Positions 33,965 through 42,554 of a stretch of DNA of 64,000 nt are shown in pieces. Both the position numbers and the translations under genes were made by a program. How positions within the stretch are numbered: the stretch's first letter is position 1; the number at the start of each line of letters is the position of its first letter. The notes below the pieces were generated by a model, which was not told the DNA's origin, ran no database searches, and saw only the letters and a program-made list of their open reading frames with translations. Location of the stretch: NCBI GenBank assembly GCA_965219165.1, contig CBDCMW010000002.1:930001-994000 (forward strand), given 5' to 3'. This stretch comes from Aldehydirespirator sp965219165. GTDB taxonomy: Bacteria; Actinomycetota; Acidimicrobiia; Acidimicrobiales; Aldehydirespiratoraceae.

Positions 33965-35216
33965 GGCGCAGCACCCGGGTCTGCTGGTCGGCCGAGGCCA
34001 CCAGCCGCCCCCGCCGGTACACCCGGCGCGACATCGGCGCGTCGGCCACCGCGCCCCGCAGCGACGGCGCGTCGATGGCCATGAGGTCCGCGGGGTCTCC
34101 CGGCTCGAAGTTCACCGGGTCCAGGCCCATCACGCGACGGGACACGTTCGAGACCATGTCGTAGGCGTCGGCGGGCAGCCGGTGCCCGGCCATCACCATC
34201 AGCGCGGCCGTCTCCAGCGGGTCGCTGCGCCCCACCAGGTTGAACGGGTCCTGCACGTTGTCGGCTCCCGCGGCCACCACGGCGCCCGCATCCAGCAGCG
34301 CGTTGATGGCGGTGAGGCCCCGGGGTGTAGCCACTGGGTCGTCCCGGCCCTGCAGGAACAGGTTGGTCTGGGGCAGGGTGATCACCGAGATCCCGGCTGT
34401 GGCGACTTCTGAGGCGACTGCGGCCTGAACCGCAGGCGGCTGCATGCCCAAGCTGACGCAGTGGCTCGCGGCGACCGAGCCGCTGAAGCCGCTGTCGCTC
34501 ACTTGGCGGGCCAGCTCTCGCAGCGTCAGCACGGAGGCGTCGAGCGTCTCGTCGGTGTGCAAGTCGATGTCGATGCCAGCGGATGTCGCAAGCGCCAGCA
34601 CATCGGAGATGTGGGCCGCAGGGTCGTCCTGGAGGTTCGGACAACCCCCCACGAGATCAACCCCAGCCTCCACAGCCTCCTCCAGCGCTCGAACGTTGGC
34701 GGTGCTGTCCGGGCCTGTCATCGGCCAGCCGGTCAGGGCCACCATCTGGAAGTCGATGAGGCCCTCCATGGCCCGCGCCGCCTCCTGCACGGCCAGAACG
34801 CTGGCAATGCCGATGTCGGCGGTGACGTTGATATGGGTGCGAACTGCGGTCACCCCGTGCACGAGCAGCATCTCGAAGGCCTGTGTGGCCCGCTCCGCCG
34901 TTCGGTCATACGACAGCCGACCGTCCTCCGCGGCCTCGAACCAGGCGTGGATGGCGCCCATCAGATCGCCCTTGGGGTTGGGCACCTCGTCGGCGGTGAG
35001 GGCCTTGTCGAGGTGGGCGTGGGGCTCGGCCATGGCCGGCAGCAGCAGCCAGCCTCCGAGGTCTTCGACTCCGGTGTCGCCGTCGATCGCGGTCGAGCCC
35101 GCGGTTGTGACTTCGGCAATCGTTCCGTCGGCTGGGTCGACTCGCACATCGACGCTGCGGCCGTCGGCCAGCCGGGCATTGCGCAGAACTCGCACCAGGT
35201 TGCCTCCTATCGGCAT
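33948..35216 (-). CDS. Amidohydrolase-family deaminase, cytosine-deaminase-like
   Basis: From ATG 35216 the protein has 422 residues. The metal-dependent hydrolase pattern is clear: AMAEPHAHLDKALT (first metal His-x-His and the cytosine-deaminase-type HLDK), DIDLHTDETLD (metal His), SHCVSLGMQPP, LPQTNLFLQGRDD, and VAAGADNVQDPFN with the last metal Asp. HLDK and GADNVQDPFNL closely resemble CodA-type cytosine deaminases and AtzC-like enzymes, which remove amino groups from pyrimidine or triazine rings. The start is chosen because the extra 40 upstream codons consist of repeat sequence. A 102-bp array follows its stop. Confidence 0.88.
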   Translation of the reverse strand: MPIGGNLVRVLRNARLADGRSVDVRVDPADGTIAEVTTAGSTAIDGDTGVEDLGGWLLLPAMAEPHAHLDKALTADEVPNPKGDLMGAIHAWFEAAEDGRLSYDRTAERATQAFEMLLVHGVTAVRTHINVTADIGIASVLAVQEAARAMEGLIDFQMVALTGWPMTGPDSTANVRALEEAVEAGVDLVGGCPNLQDDPAAHISDVLALATSAGIDIDLHTDETLDASVLTLRELARQVSDSGFSGSVAASHCVSLGMQPPAVQAAVASEVATAGISVITLPQTNLFLQGRDDPVATPRGLTAINALLDAGAVVAAGADNVQDPFNLVGRSDPLETAALMVMAGHRLPADAYDMVSNVSRRVMGLDPVNFEPGDPADLMAIDAPSLRGAVADAPMSRRVYRRGRLVASADQQTRVLRPEAER

Positions 35217-35290
35217 CGTCGGTGCTGGCTGGGGCCAACCTCCCCAGTCTCCCAGCAAAGCTCGGCCGGGCCAAGGTGGCGAGCCGGCCA

Positions 35291-35354
35291 CGGCGCTGGC
35301 GCACGGCCGGCAGGCGCGTATACGGCGCTGGCGCACGGCCGGCAGGCGCGTATA
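35291..35354. repeat. 32-bp tandem duplication upstream of the amidohydrolase gene
   Basis: Two identical 32-bp units starting at 35291 and 35323, with part of a third at 35355. Each holds the 8-bp palindrome CGTATACG, which could be an operator or a -10 region (TATACG). It lies about 75 bp upstream of the amidohydrolase start. Confidence 0.85.
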
Positions 35355-35387
35355 CGGCGCTGGGTGTTGCGCAACCCCGGCGAGGGT

Positions 35388-36578
35388 CTAGAACACTGCG
35401 CCGGCCCGCCGGAGGTCCTCGATCTCCTCGGCGTCGAGGCCGAGCTCGGCCAGGATCTCGTCGGCGTGCTCGTTGAGCCGGGGAGCGGAGGGCCGGAAGT
35501 CGGGCTGGGTGGCCGAGAATCTCGGCGCCGACCGGGGCTGGCGTATCCGACCGGCGGTCGGGTGGTCCCATTCCACGAGGGTGTCGTTGTGGCGGATCTG
35601 GGGATCGTCGTGCAGGTCCTCCACCGCGGTCACCTCCCCGCACGGCACGGAGTTCTCGTGCATGCGGGGCGCCAGCTCGGCGACCTTCCACTTGGCGAAT
35701 TCCGTCTCGAGCAGGGATCCGAGCTCTTCGGAGAGGCCGCTGCGGCCCTCATGGGTGCCCCACTGGGGGTGGTCGACCCATTCGGGACGTCCCAGGGCCC
35801 GGTAGAGGCCGTGGAACTGCTTGTCGCTGATCACGAAGTAGACGACGTGGCCGTCGGCGCAGGGCGTGAGCCGGTACAGCGTCGACAGGCGCCGGCCCTC
35901 GCGGGCGTCCTCGTCCAAGAGTGTGTCGGCCATGCCGCCGTCGGGCCACAGGAACTGCACCGCGGTGTCGAGCATGGACAGGTCGATGTGCTGCCCGCCG
36001 GTGCCCTGGCTCCGGGCGAAGAGGGCCGAGACGATGGCCAGCGCCGCCATCCAGCCTGAGGCCTTGTCGACGACCCCGTTGCGCACGAGGTCGGGGATGG
36101 GCACCTCGGGGTTGACCTGAAGGGCCACGTAGCCCGACACGGCCTGGATGATCGGGTCGTAGGCGGCCCGGTCGGCATAGGGGCCGGTCGGCCCGTACCC
36201 CGACATCGAGCAGTAGACGATTCCGGGGCTGACCGCGGCCGCGTGCTCGTATCCCATGCCGAGGCTGTCCATCACCCCGGGCCGCATGTTCTGCACGGCC
36301 ACGTCACAGCCGTCCAGCAACTGCAGCCCGAGCCGGCGGCCGGCATCGGTGGACAAGTCGATCTGGATGGAGCGCTTGCCCCGGTTGCAGTTGACGAACG
36401 TGCTGTTGATGCCGCCCTTGGCGAAGCGGGCCAGCCTCGACAGGTCGCCAGCGCCGGGCGGCTCCACCTTGATCACGTCCGCGCCGAGGTCGGCCAGCAG
36501 CATCGTGGCCGTAGGCCCGGCCAGCACCTGGGTGAGGTCGATGACCCGGATACCCGCCAGCGGTCCTTGTGAAGTCAT
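35388..36578 (-). CDS. Family III (CaiB/BaiF) CoA-transferase
   Basis: A 396-residue enzyme: PLAGIRVIDLTQVLAGPTAT near the start, MLLADLGADVIKVEPPGAGD, NRGKRSIQIDLST, and YCSMSGYGPTGPYADRAAYD, where the Asp after GPYA is the expected nucleophile. The C-terminal part has LTPCADGHVVYFV and NSVPCGEV. These enzymes move CoA between organic acids by an Asp-CoA intermediate. ATG 36578 is preceded by GGAGGTGG. Its neighbours suggest that the acid comes from the degradation of a ring compound, but this is inference. Confidence 0.9.
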   Translation of the reverse strand: MTSQGPLAGIRVIDLTQVLAGPTATMLLADLGADVIKVEPPGAGDLSRLARFAKGGINSTFVNCNRGKRSIQIDLSTDAGRRLGLQLLDGCDVAVQNMRPGVMDSLGMGYEHAAAVSPGIVYCSMSGYGPTGPYADRAAYDPIIQAVSGYVALQVNPEVPIPDLVRNGVVDKASGWMAALAIVSALFARSQGTGGQHIDLSMLDTAVQFLWPDGGMADTLLDEDAREGRRLSTLYRLTPCADGHVVYFVISDKQFHGLYRALGRPEWVDHPQWGTHEGRSGLSEELGSLLETEFAKWKVAELAPRMHENSVPCGEVTAVEDLHDDPQIRHNDTLVEWDHPTAGRIRQPRSAPRFSATQPDFRPSAPRLNEHADEILAELGLDAEEIEDLRRAGAVF

Positions 36579-36687
36579 GTCCACCTCCAGTCCGACCTCC
36601 GCCGATAGTCGCACCGGGCGCGCCCCCGCCCCAAGTCCGCCCGATCGCCCGTACCCCCGGCAGCCCGCGCCCCCGACCGCCCCGCGG

Positions 36688-38040
36688 TCACGGCCCGAGC
36701 AGCGCTGCGGGCACCACGGCAATGCCGTCGCGTCTGCGATAGGCCTCCCGTCCGGTTGTGACGATGAGCGCGTCGAGCATCTGGTCGCCCATCTCGCGTT
36801 CGAGCCAGCGCAGGTGCCGCATGTCGTGGTCGTCGACTTGCTGGGAGAGCTTCACCTCGATTGCCACGAAGCGGCCGTCTCGCGCGGTGACGACGAGATC
36901 GATCTCACGTTCGCCTCCCCACTTGCGCATGTGGCCGACCGACGCCTCGCAGGATTGGGCGTACACCCGCAGGCTCAGCGTCACTAGCGACTCGAACAAC
37001 GCGCCCAGCAGGGTGCCGTCGCGTCCCATCGCTGGTGCGCCCGAGGCTCCTCGCAGCAGCGTGTCCGGCTCGGCTCGGAGCAGGGTTGCGGCCAGCGCAG
37101 GATCTGCCAGGCAGTGTTTCGGCCCGTCGGCGAGCCGGGAGAGGCGACTCCCGGTCGGTGCCCACGCAGGAATCGGGTCGAGTATGTAGAGGCGTTCCAG
37201 CGTCTCGATGTAGGGCGCCGTGGCCTTGCGATTCGGCTTGTCGGCGTGGCCGCTCGTCGAGGCGTCCCGGATCTTCTCATAGGACGCGGTGGTCGAGGTC
37301 GCGGCCGCGTAGGCCGACATCCAGCGCCGCAGCGCTGCCGGGTTGCGGATTCTGTGCCCGGACTCGGGGAAGTCCCGCTCGACGATGCGGTCGATGTATC
37401 CGCCCAGCGCAGCGCGCCGCGCCCTGAGCGAGAGGTGGCGGAATCCGGGAAATCCGCTCCTGGTAATCTCCGCGACATAGTCCGCGAGGCGGGCCTGTGA
37501 CTTGCCGCCGATCTCGGGCCGGCCCCCGTCCAGAAGGGAGGCGAGGCTCACGGTGGGCGCGAGGAACGGCGCGGCGTCCCAGCGCTCGGCCAGGGCCAGG
37601 GGCCGCATCCGCACCGTCACGATGCGTCCGGCACCGGTGTGGGTCGGAGGCACCGACGGTGACGCCGAGCCGGTCAGGATGAACCGTCCGGGCGACGAGT
37701 CCTCGTCTACGGCGCGACGGACCAGATCCCAGCTTGCAGGCATGCGCTGCCACTCGTCCACCACGATGGGCCCGCGCCCTTGCACGAGGCGCACAGGATC
37801 CGCCTCGACGATTTCCAGTACGTCATCGTCGTCGAGCCTGAAGCACTCAGCGGCGCGCTCCAGCGCGGTGGTAGTCTTGCCCACGGCTCTCGGACCCTCG
37901 ACGCTGACCGCGGGCAGCTCGGCCAGCAGGTCGTCCAGTTCGTCGTCCACGACGCGTCGCCGGTAGCGGGCCTCTGGTGGCGGCATGGTGGCGGCCCGGC
38001 CGGAGCCGCTGCGGTCATCTGGCTTCATGGGATGATCCAT
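36688..38040 (-). CDS. AAA_14 ATPase with DUF4143 C-terminal domain
   Basis: About 450 residues. Walker A is EGPRAVGKTTT and Walker B GPIVVDEWQRMP, followed by sensor-1 FILTGSASPS; this is the AAA_14 type. The C-terminal DUF4143 part ends in a nuclease-like fold segment REIDLVVTARDGRFVAIEVKL, which resembles the PD-(D/E)xK core. Such proteins are patchily distributed and often look mobile; their role is unknown. Alternative starts are GTG 38058 and ATG 38028. Just upstream are three 23-bp iterons. A remnant of a CoA-transferase N-terminus lies on the far side, so this gene may have been inserted or duplicated. Confidence 0.85.
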   Translation of the reverse strand: MDHPMKPDDRSGSGRAATMPPPEARYRRRVVDDELDDLLAELPAVSVEGPRAVGKTTTALERAAECFRLDDDDVLEIVEADPVRLVQGRGPIVVDEWQRMPASWDLVRRAVDEDSSPGRFILTGSASPSVPPTHTGAGRIVTVRMRPLALAERWDAAPFLAPTVSLASLLDGGRPEIGGKSQARLADYVAEITRSGFPGFRHLSLRARRAALGGYIDRIVERDFPESGHRIRNPAALRRWMSAYAAATSTTASYEKIRDASTSGHADKPNRKATAPYIETLERLYILDPIPAWAPTGSRLSRLADGPKHCLADPALAATLLRAEPDTLLRGASGAPAMGRDGTLLGALFESLVTLSLRVYAQSCEASVGHMRKWGGEREIDLVVTARDGRFVAIEVKLSQQVDDHDMRHLRWLEREMGDQMLDALIVTTGREAYRRRDGIAVVPAALLGP

Positions 38041-38047
38041 CGGATCA

Positions 38048-38103
38048 CTAGGGTACAACTAATCGAGTATCTAAGGTACATTTCCGCAGATATCTAAGGT
38101 ACA
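38048..38103. repeat. Three 23-bp iterons before the AAA_14 gene
   Basis: The motif CTARGGTACA occurs at 38048, 38071 and 38094, exactly 23 bp apart, in an AT-richer patch. Read on the minus strand it is TGTACCTTAG, containing TACCTT/TACCCT, which resembles a -10 box. The first copy lies right at the gene start. It could be a repeated operator for self-regulation, or tandem promoters. Confidence 0.75.
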
Positions 38104-38119
38104 ACTTCGCGTCAGCTGC

Positions 38120-38193
38120 GGGTATCCCCACGCGGGGTGCCACCGAGCCGGATGGACGACGCCGTCGGCGTCAGGTCGATGACCCGTATCCCG
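38120..38193 (-). pseudogene. Scrap of a family III CoA-transferase N-terminus
   Basis: On the minus strand the codons read PGIRVIDLTPTA, matching GIRVIDLTQVLA of the intact CoA-transferase at 36578 in the same orientation, after which similarity ends. There is no start and only about a dozen codons match. It may be a leftover from a duplication that flanks the AAA_14 gene. Confidence 0.4.
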
Positions 38194-38195
38194 GG

Positions 38196-38444
38196 CTAGA
38201 AGTAATCCCTCGGACGCTTGATACTCTCCACGCCCTGCTCCCGTGCCTTCTCGACTGCCGCGCGGAAACGCTGCGGATCGCCTCCGCTGGCTTTGAATCT
38301 GTCGGACCCGAGCTCGTCTTCCATCTCTTCGAGAGTGATCTCTCCGGTCAGCACCCTGTTGAGGATGTTTCCAGCTGTGGAGTCAGCACCACCAAAGAAC
38401 ACTCCATCCGTGGGAAGACCAGTCAGCGGGCAGGTGTTCGTCAT
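38196..38444 (-). CDS. Hypothetical 82-residue protein
   Basis: From ATG 38444 the frame encodes MTNTCPLTGLPTDGVFF and continues with TAGNILNRVLTGEITLEEMEDEL and a basic C-terminus (KAREQGVESIKRPRDYF). A Shine-Dalgarno-like AGGGTCAGGA precedes it. It is rich in charged helix residues and looks soluble and helical. I do not recognise the family. The short N-terminal CPLTGLP might be a metal or loop motif, but this is speculative. It diverges from the alcohol dehydrogenase gene. Confidence 0.5.
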   Translation of the reverse strand: MTNTCPLTGLPTDGVFFGGADSTAGNILNRVLTGEITLEEMEDELGSDRFKASGGDPQRFRAAVEKAREQGVESIKRPRDYF

Positions 38445-38586
38445 TTGTCCTGACCCTTCTCGAACTGCCAAGGTGACCACGAAGGCTAGCTCCGTGGCCG
38501 AGCCGGGAGTTGCTGTTGCTGTACTAGCGTGAGGGATCGGGCTGCGGGAGGTCCCGCACCGAGACCAGAGCCCCGGAGGTGTCCCT

Positions 38587-39705
38587 GTGAAGACCAGAGC
38601 AGCCGTGCTGCGAGAGACCAACGCCGACTGGAGCGTCGAAGAGATCGAGCTCGACGGCCCCGGCTCCCGCGAGGTGCTGGTGAAGACCACCGCAGCGGGG
38701 ATGTGCCATTCCGACGAGCACGCCCGCAACGGCAGTATGCCGGTGCCGCTTCCCATCGTGGGGGGCCACGAGGGGGCGGGAGTGGTCGTCGAGGTGGGCG
38801 AGGGCGTGGCCGAGTTGGCCGTCGGCGACCACATCTCGGCCTCGTTCGTGCCGTCGTGCGGCCGCTGCCGCTGGTGCGCCGACGGCCAGCAGCACCTCTG
38901 CGACCTCGGCATGCACCTGATGGCGCCGGGAATGTTGCCGCCCGCAGGAGGGTTCCGCCATCACGACGCCGGAGGCAACGACCTGACGCCCATGCTCAAG
39001 CTGGGCACCTTCAGTGAGCACATGGTGGTCAGCATCGACTCCGCGGTCAAGGTCGATCCCGACGTGCCCGCGGCCATCGCCGCGCTGGTGAGCTGCGGGA
39101 TCACCACCGGCTTCGGGTCGGTGGCCAACCGGGCCGACGTCCGGCCCGGCGACACCGTGGTGGTGGTGGGCTGCGGCGGGCTCGGCAGCGCCGCGCTGCA
39201 GGCGGCCAAGCTGGCCGGGGCCTCCAACATCGTGGCCGTCGACCCGGTCGAGTCCAAGCGGGAGGCCGCCGGCAAGTTCGGAGCCACCCACACCGCTGAG
39301 TCCATGGAGACGGCCATGGAGACGGTCGGGCTCGTCACCGGCGGCGTGATGGCCGACAGCGTGGTCCTCACCCCAGGCGTCATGAGCGGCGAGATGCTGG
39401 CCCCGGCGCAGTTCCTCGTCCGCAAGGGCGGGACGGTGGTAGTGGCCGCCGTCGCCCCCCTGGAGCAGATGGACGTGAAGTTCAACCTGTTCGAGTTCGC
39501 CATGCTGAACAAGCAGCTCAAGGGCTCCATGTTCGGCTCGGCCAGCCCCCGCTCGCAGATCCCGCACCTGCTGTCGCTCTACACCCAGGGACAGCTCGAC
39601 CTCGACAGCTTCGTGAGCGCCACCTACTCGCTGGACCAAGTGAACGAGGGCTACCGGGACCTGCGCGACGGCCGCAACATCCGAGGTGTCATCGTCTTTG
39701 ACTGA
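38587..39705 (+). CDS. NDMA-dependent zinc alcohol dehydrogenase (mycofactocin type)
   Basis: A 372-residue zinc alcohol dehydrogenase. Start KTRAAVLRETNADWSVEEIEL is typical of the Rxyl_3153/NDMA-dependent family. The catalytic zinc ligands lie in GMCHSDEHARNG and GGHEGAGVV, the structural zinc site in SCGRCRWCADGQQHLC, and the NAD-binding motif is VVVVGCGGLGSAALQ. In related actinobacteria these enzymes hold NAD so tightly that mycofactocin is needed as electron acceptor. GTG 38587 follows GGAGGT. No mycofactocin biosynthesis genes are in the window. Confidence 0.9.
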   Translation: MKTRAAVLRETNADWSVEEIELDGPGSREVLVKTTAAGMCHSDEHARNGSMPVPLPIVGGHEGAGVVVEVGEGVAELAVGDHISASFVPSCGRCRWCADGQQHLCDLGMHLMAPGMLPPAGGFRHHDAGGNDLTPMLKLGTFSEHMVVSIDSAVKVDPDVPAAIAALVSCGITTGFGSVANRADVRPGDTVVVVGCGGLGSAALQAAKLAGASNIVAVDPVESKREAAGKFGATHTAESMETAMETVGLVTGGVMADSVVLTPGVMSGEMLAPAQFLVRKGGTVVVAAVAPLEQMDVKFNLFEFAMLNKQLKGSMFGSASPRSQIPHLLSLYTQGQLDLDSFVSATYSLDQVNEGYRDLRDGRNIRGVIVFD

Positions 39706-40744
39706 GGACGGGGCCGAGGCCGGCGCAGCAGCCGCGGCCAGCGCTCGCGAGACGCGGGTCGCGCCGACGGGCGCTTCGGGCTCCCCCGACGCTCTCGGTG
39801 ACCTCGTCGACACCGTCGATGCTGCGATCGTGGGGCGCCATCGCGAAGTCGAGTTGGTGGTCGCCGCGATGGGCGCAGGGCGCCACCTGCTGCTGGAGGG
39901 CCCGCCCGGCACGGGCAAGACCACGCTGCTGCGGGCCCTGGCCGCCGCCCTGGACGTGCCGTTGGTCGTCGTGGAGGGCAATGCCGAGCTGACTCCGGCC
40001 CGGCTCGCCGGCCAGTTCGACCCGGCCCGGGTGCTCTCTGAGGGCTACAGCGGTGACGCCTTCGTGCCCGGTCCGCTCGTCGAAGCGATGCAGGCCGGGG
40101 CACTGCTGTACATCGAGGAGCTCAACCGGGTGCCCGAGGAGACCGTCAACCTGCTCATCGGGGTGATGTCGGAGGGCGAGCTGCACCTCCCCAGGGTGGG
40201 GAGGGTCGCCGCCGCCGAGCAGTTCCGCCTGGTGGCCGCCATGAACCCCTACGACACCGTGGGCACATCGCGCGTGTCCAGCGCGGTCTACGACCGGATC
40301 TGCAGGGTGGCGATGGGCTATCAACACGAGCGCGACGAGCGCCGCATAGTCGAGCTTCGGGCCCAGAGCGTTCCCAAGGGCGGCGAGGCGGCCGAGCGCA
40401 CCCTGGCGCGGGCCGTGGCGGTTACCCGAGCGACCCGCACCCACCGAGATGTCCGCATGGGGTCGTCGGTGCGGGGGGCCATGGACCTGTGCGACGTGGC
40501 CGTGCACCTGGCCGGCCTCCGCGACCTGGATCTCGACGACCCCGGCGTGGGGCTCGACGCCGCGCTGATGGCTCTCACCGGGCGGATCCGGCTCCACGAG
40601 GGCGGCGACCGCACGCCGGAGGACGTCGTGCGCGAGCTGTGGGAGGGGTTTCTCTCCACCGAGCAGGCCGAGCAAGACCCGCCCGCCGCGGCGACGGCGG
40701 GAAAAGCACCGGCCCCCGCTGGGGCGATCGGCGAAGCGAGGTAG
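39698..40744 (+). CDS. MoxR-type AAA ATPase
   Basis: About 348 residues with a GHR-to-Walker-A region (IVGRHREVELVVAAMGAGRHLLLEGPPGTGKTTLL is a typical start; only short parts are quoted: GPPGTGKTT). Walker B is LLYIEELNRVPEE, sensor-1 LVAAMNPYD and arginine finger near SSAVYDRI. MoxR ATPases work with VWA-domain proteins, here encoded next door, as chaperones for metal insertion or enzyme activation. Start TTG 39698 is preferred because GAGGTG lies 9 nt upstream; GTG 39686 is possible. It overlaps the end of the alcohol dehydrogenase gene, suggesting coupling. Confidence 0.87.
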   Translation: MTEDGAEAGAAAAASARETRVAPTGASGSPDALGDLVDTVDAAIVGRHREVELVVAAMGAGRHLLLEGPPGTGKTTLLRALAAALDVPLVVVEGNAELTPARLAGQFDPARVLSEGYSGDAFVPGPLVEAMQAGALLYIEELNRVPEETVNLLIGVMSEGELHLPRVGRVAAAEQFRLVAAMNPYDTVGTSRVSSAVYDRICRVAMGYQHERDERRIVELRAQSVPKGGEAAERTLARAVAVTRATRTHRDVRMGSSVRGAMDLCDVAVHLAGLRDLDLDDPGVGLDAALMALTGRIRLHEGGDRTPEDVVRELWEGFLSTEQAEQDPPAAATAGKAPAPAGAIGEAR

Positions 40745-40788
40745 TCCTCGAAGGGCCACGGGCCCGAGAGGCGCTCGACGCCGAGCGG

Positions 40789-41667
40789 GTGCGCACCACT
40801 CCCCGCAGCCACTACGAGGGCCAGCCCGGCTTCAGGCTGCTGAGCCCCGAGTCCGGCACCCTCGATGCTGCTGAGGTCGCGGCGCAGGCCGTGGCCGACC
40901 CCGACCAGACCCTGGCCCTGCTGGCCGACATGGCCGCGGCCGCCGACCGCACGCTCGCCGCGCTGGCGGCCCGGCTGGCGGGCCGTCTCGCGCTCGATCT
41001 GGCCCGGTCCGGGCCCTCGTCTGCGGGCGGGGTCGGACGCCTCCAGCCCGGCCGCGCCGACCGCTGCTTCGGCGATGTCGACATCGACCGCAGCCTCGAC
41101 GCATTGGTCGAGGCCCGAGCAGCCCAGCGCGCTCCCCGCCTCGACGAGCTGTGGGTACGGCGCTGGCAGCGCCCCGAGACGGCGATCTCGTTGATCGTGG
41201 ACCGGTCGGGGTCGATGGGCGGCCCCAGGCTCGCCGCCGCCGCGGTGGCGGCCGCGGCCTGCGCCCTGCGGGCGCCGCAGGAGTGGTCGGCGCTGGCTTT
41301 CGGCGATCAGGTCGTGGCCATCAAGTCCGCCGACAGCGACCGTCCCGCGCCGGCCGTGGTCGACGACGTCCTGCGGCTGCGCGGCTACGGCACCACCGAC
41401 CTCGCGGCCGCGCTCGACGCGGCCCGGGCCCAGCTCGGACGGGGCACAGCCCGCCGCCGCGTGGCGGTGCTGCTGTCGGACTGCCGGGCGACCGCGGGAG
41501 CTGATCCCGTGACCGCGGCCCGCCGCCTCGACGAACTGTGCGTGATAGCCCCCGCGGGCGACGCTGCCGACGCCGAGGCGTTCGCGTCGGCAGCCGGCGC
41601 CCGGTTCGCGACCATCAGCGGCGTCCGCTCCATCCCCGGCGCGGTCGCGTCCGTCCTGGGAAACTGA
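40789..41667 (+). CDS. VWA-domain (MIDAS) protein, partner of the MoxR ATPase
   Basis: About 292 residues from GTG 40789. The metal-ion-dependent adhesion site is clear: LIVDRSGSMGGPRL (DxSGS), then GYGTTDLAAALDA (Thr) and VLLSDCRATAGADP (Asp). The N-terminal half is helical and Ala-rich. VWA proteins of this type pair with MoxR ATPases. The start is uncertain: the frame stays open upstream through the MoxR gene, and codons just before 40789 (VVLEGPRAREALDAER) could be protein, but no start codon lies between them and the MoxR stop. Confidence 0.8.
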   Translation: MRTTPRSHYEGQPGFRLLSPESGTLDAAEVAAQAVADPDQTLALLADMAAAADRTLAALAARLAGRLALDLARSGPSSAGGVGRLQPGRADRCFGDVDIDRSLDALVEARAAQRAPRLDELWVRRWQRPETAISLIVDRSGSMGGPRLAAAAVAAAACALRAPQEWSALAFGDQVVAIKSADSDRPAPAVVDDVLRLRGYGTTDLAAALDAARAQLGRGTARRRVAVLLSDCRATAGADPVTAARRLDELCVIAPAGDAADAEAFASAAGARFATISGVRSIPGAVASVLGN

Positions 41668-41673
41668 ACGGGT

Positions 41674-42554
41674 CTAACCGGGATCGAGGGGGTAGCGCAG
41701 TTCTGCTACTGCGGCGGCGTCGGGGGCCACCACCAGGATCTCGCCGTCCTGCACCTGGATGGTGCCCATCGGCTTGCCCACGTTGACGCCTCGTTCGTCG
41801 AAACTGATCGGTCCGTAGAAGGTGTCTGCCGACAGGCCCCGCAGCGCCTTCCTGACAGAGTCGGTGTCGGTGGATCCCGCGGCTTCGATGGCGAGGTGCA
41901 GGGCCAGGGCGGCGGCGGTGGCGCTGGCCGCCTGGTACACGGGAGGCTCGCCCCACAGGCTCTCGTAGTAGGCGGCATAGTCGGAGGCGGTTCCGAAGTA
42001 CGGGCCCTCGTAGGCCATGGACGGCTCCCACTGGGTGGGTCCGAGCACGCCGTCGACGTCGGTGCCGAGCTCGGCCACCAGCTTCGGGTTGGACGGGCCG
42101 ACCGTTATCAGCATGCCTTCGGGCTCGAAGCCCAGCTCCTTGGCCGAGTTCACGAAGAGGACCGCGTCGTTGTAGTGGCCTCCGCCGACGAACAGGTCCG
42201 GGTCCAGGTCACGGAACTTGGTCATGATGGCCGAGACGTCCTGGATGTCCTTCGGGTAGGTCTCAGTGGCTAGCACCTTGATGCCGCTGGCTTCGAGGTG
42301 GCGGGCCGCGCCCGCGGCGACCGCGGTCGCGAACGAGGTGTCCTCGTGGGCGATGACCGCCGTCTCGGCTCCCCGCGCCGCGAGGGCCTCGATCCCCGAG
42401 CGGGTGTATCGGCCCCGTCGCTGCAGCCCGCCGCCAGCGGCATCCAGGCGATCAGCACCACCCCCAGGACCAGTCCGGCGCGTCCCGCGCGGCGAACGCA
42501 GCCCCGGGAGACAGGACTCAGAGGCGGGTCAGATGCGAACCACTCGAACGCCAC
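41674..42554 (-). pseudogene. Wrecked LivJ-type substrate-binding protein with intact signal peptide
   Basis: The right part (about 42420-42554) encodes a signal peptide with lipobox (LVLGVVLIAWMPLAAGC). It joins, in another frame and after a large deletion, the C-terminal half of a type I periplasmic binding protein (GIEALAARGAETAVIAHEDT, DLFVGGGHYNDAVLFVNSA, PSMAYEGPYFGTASDY, TFYGPISFDERGVN). About the first half of the mature protein is missing at the junction near 42420. The reading frame after the junction stays open to 41674. It overlaps the VapC gene end by about 26 nt. No transporter genes are next to it. Confidence 0.7.

Noticed and set aside
35217..35336. N-terminal extension of the amidohydrolase
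   Set aside because: The upstream codons include the 32-bp repeat and read as low-complexity Arg/Ala/Pro; ATG 35216 begins the family-like sequence.
40489..40788. N-terminal extension of the VWA protein
   Set aside because: It overlaps the MoxR gene by more than 250 nt and is Arg/Gly/Pro-rich out-of-frame sequence.
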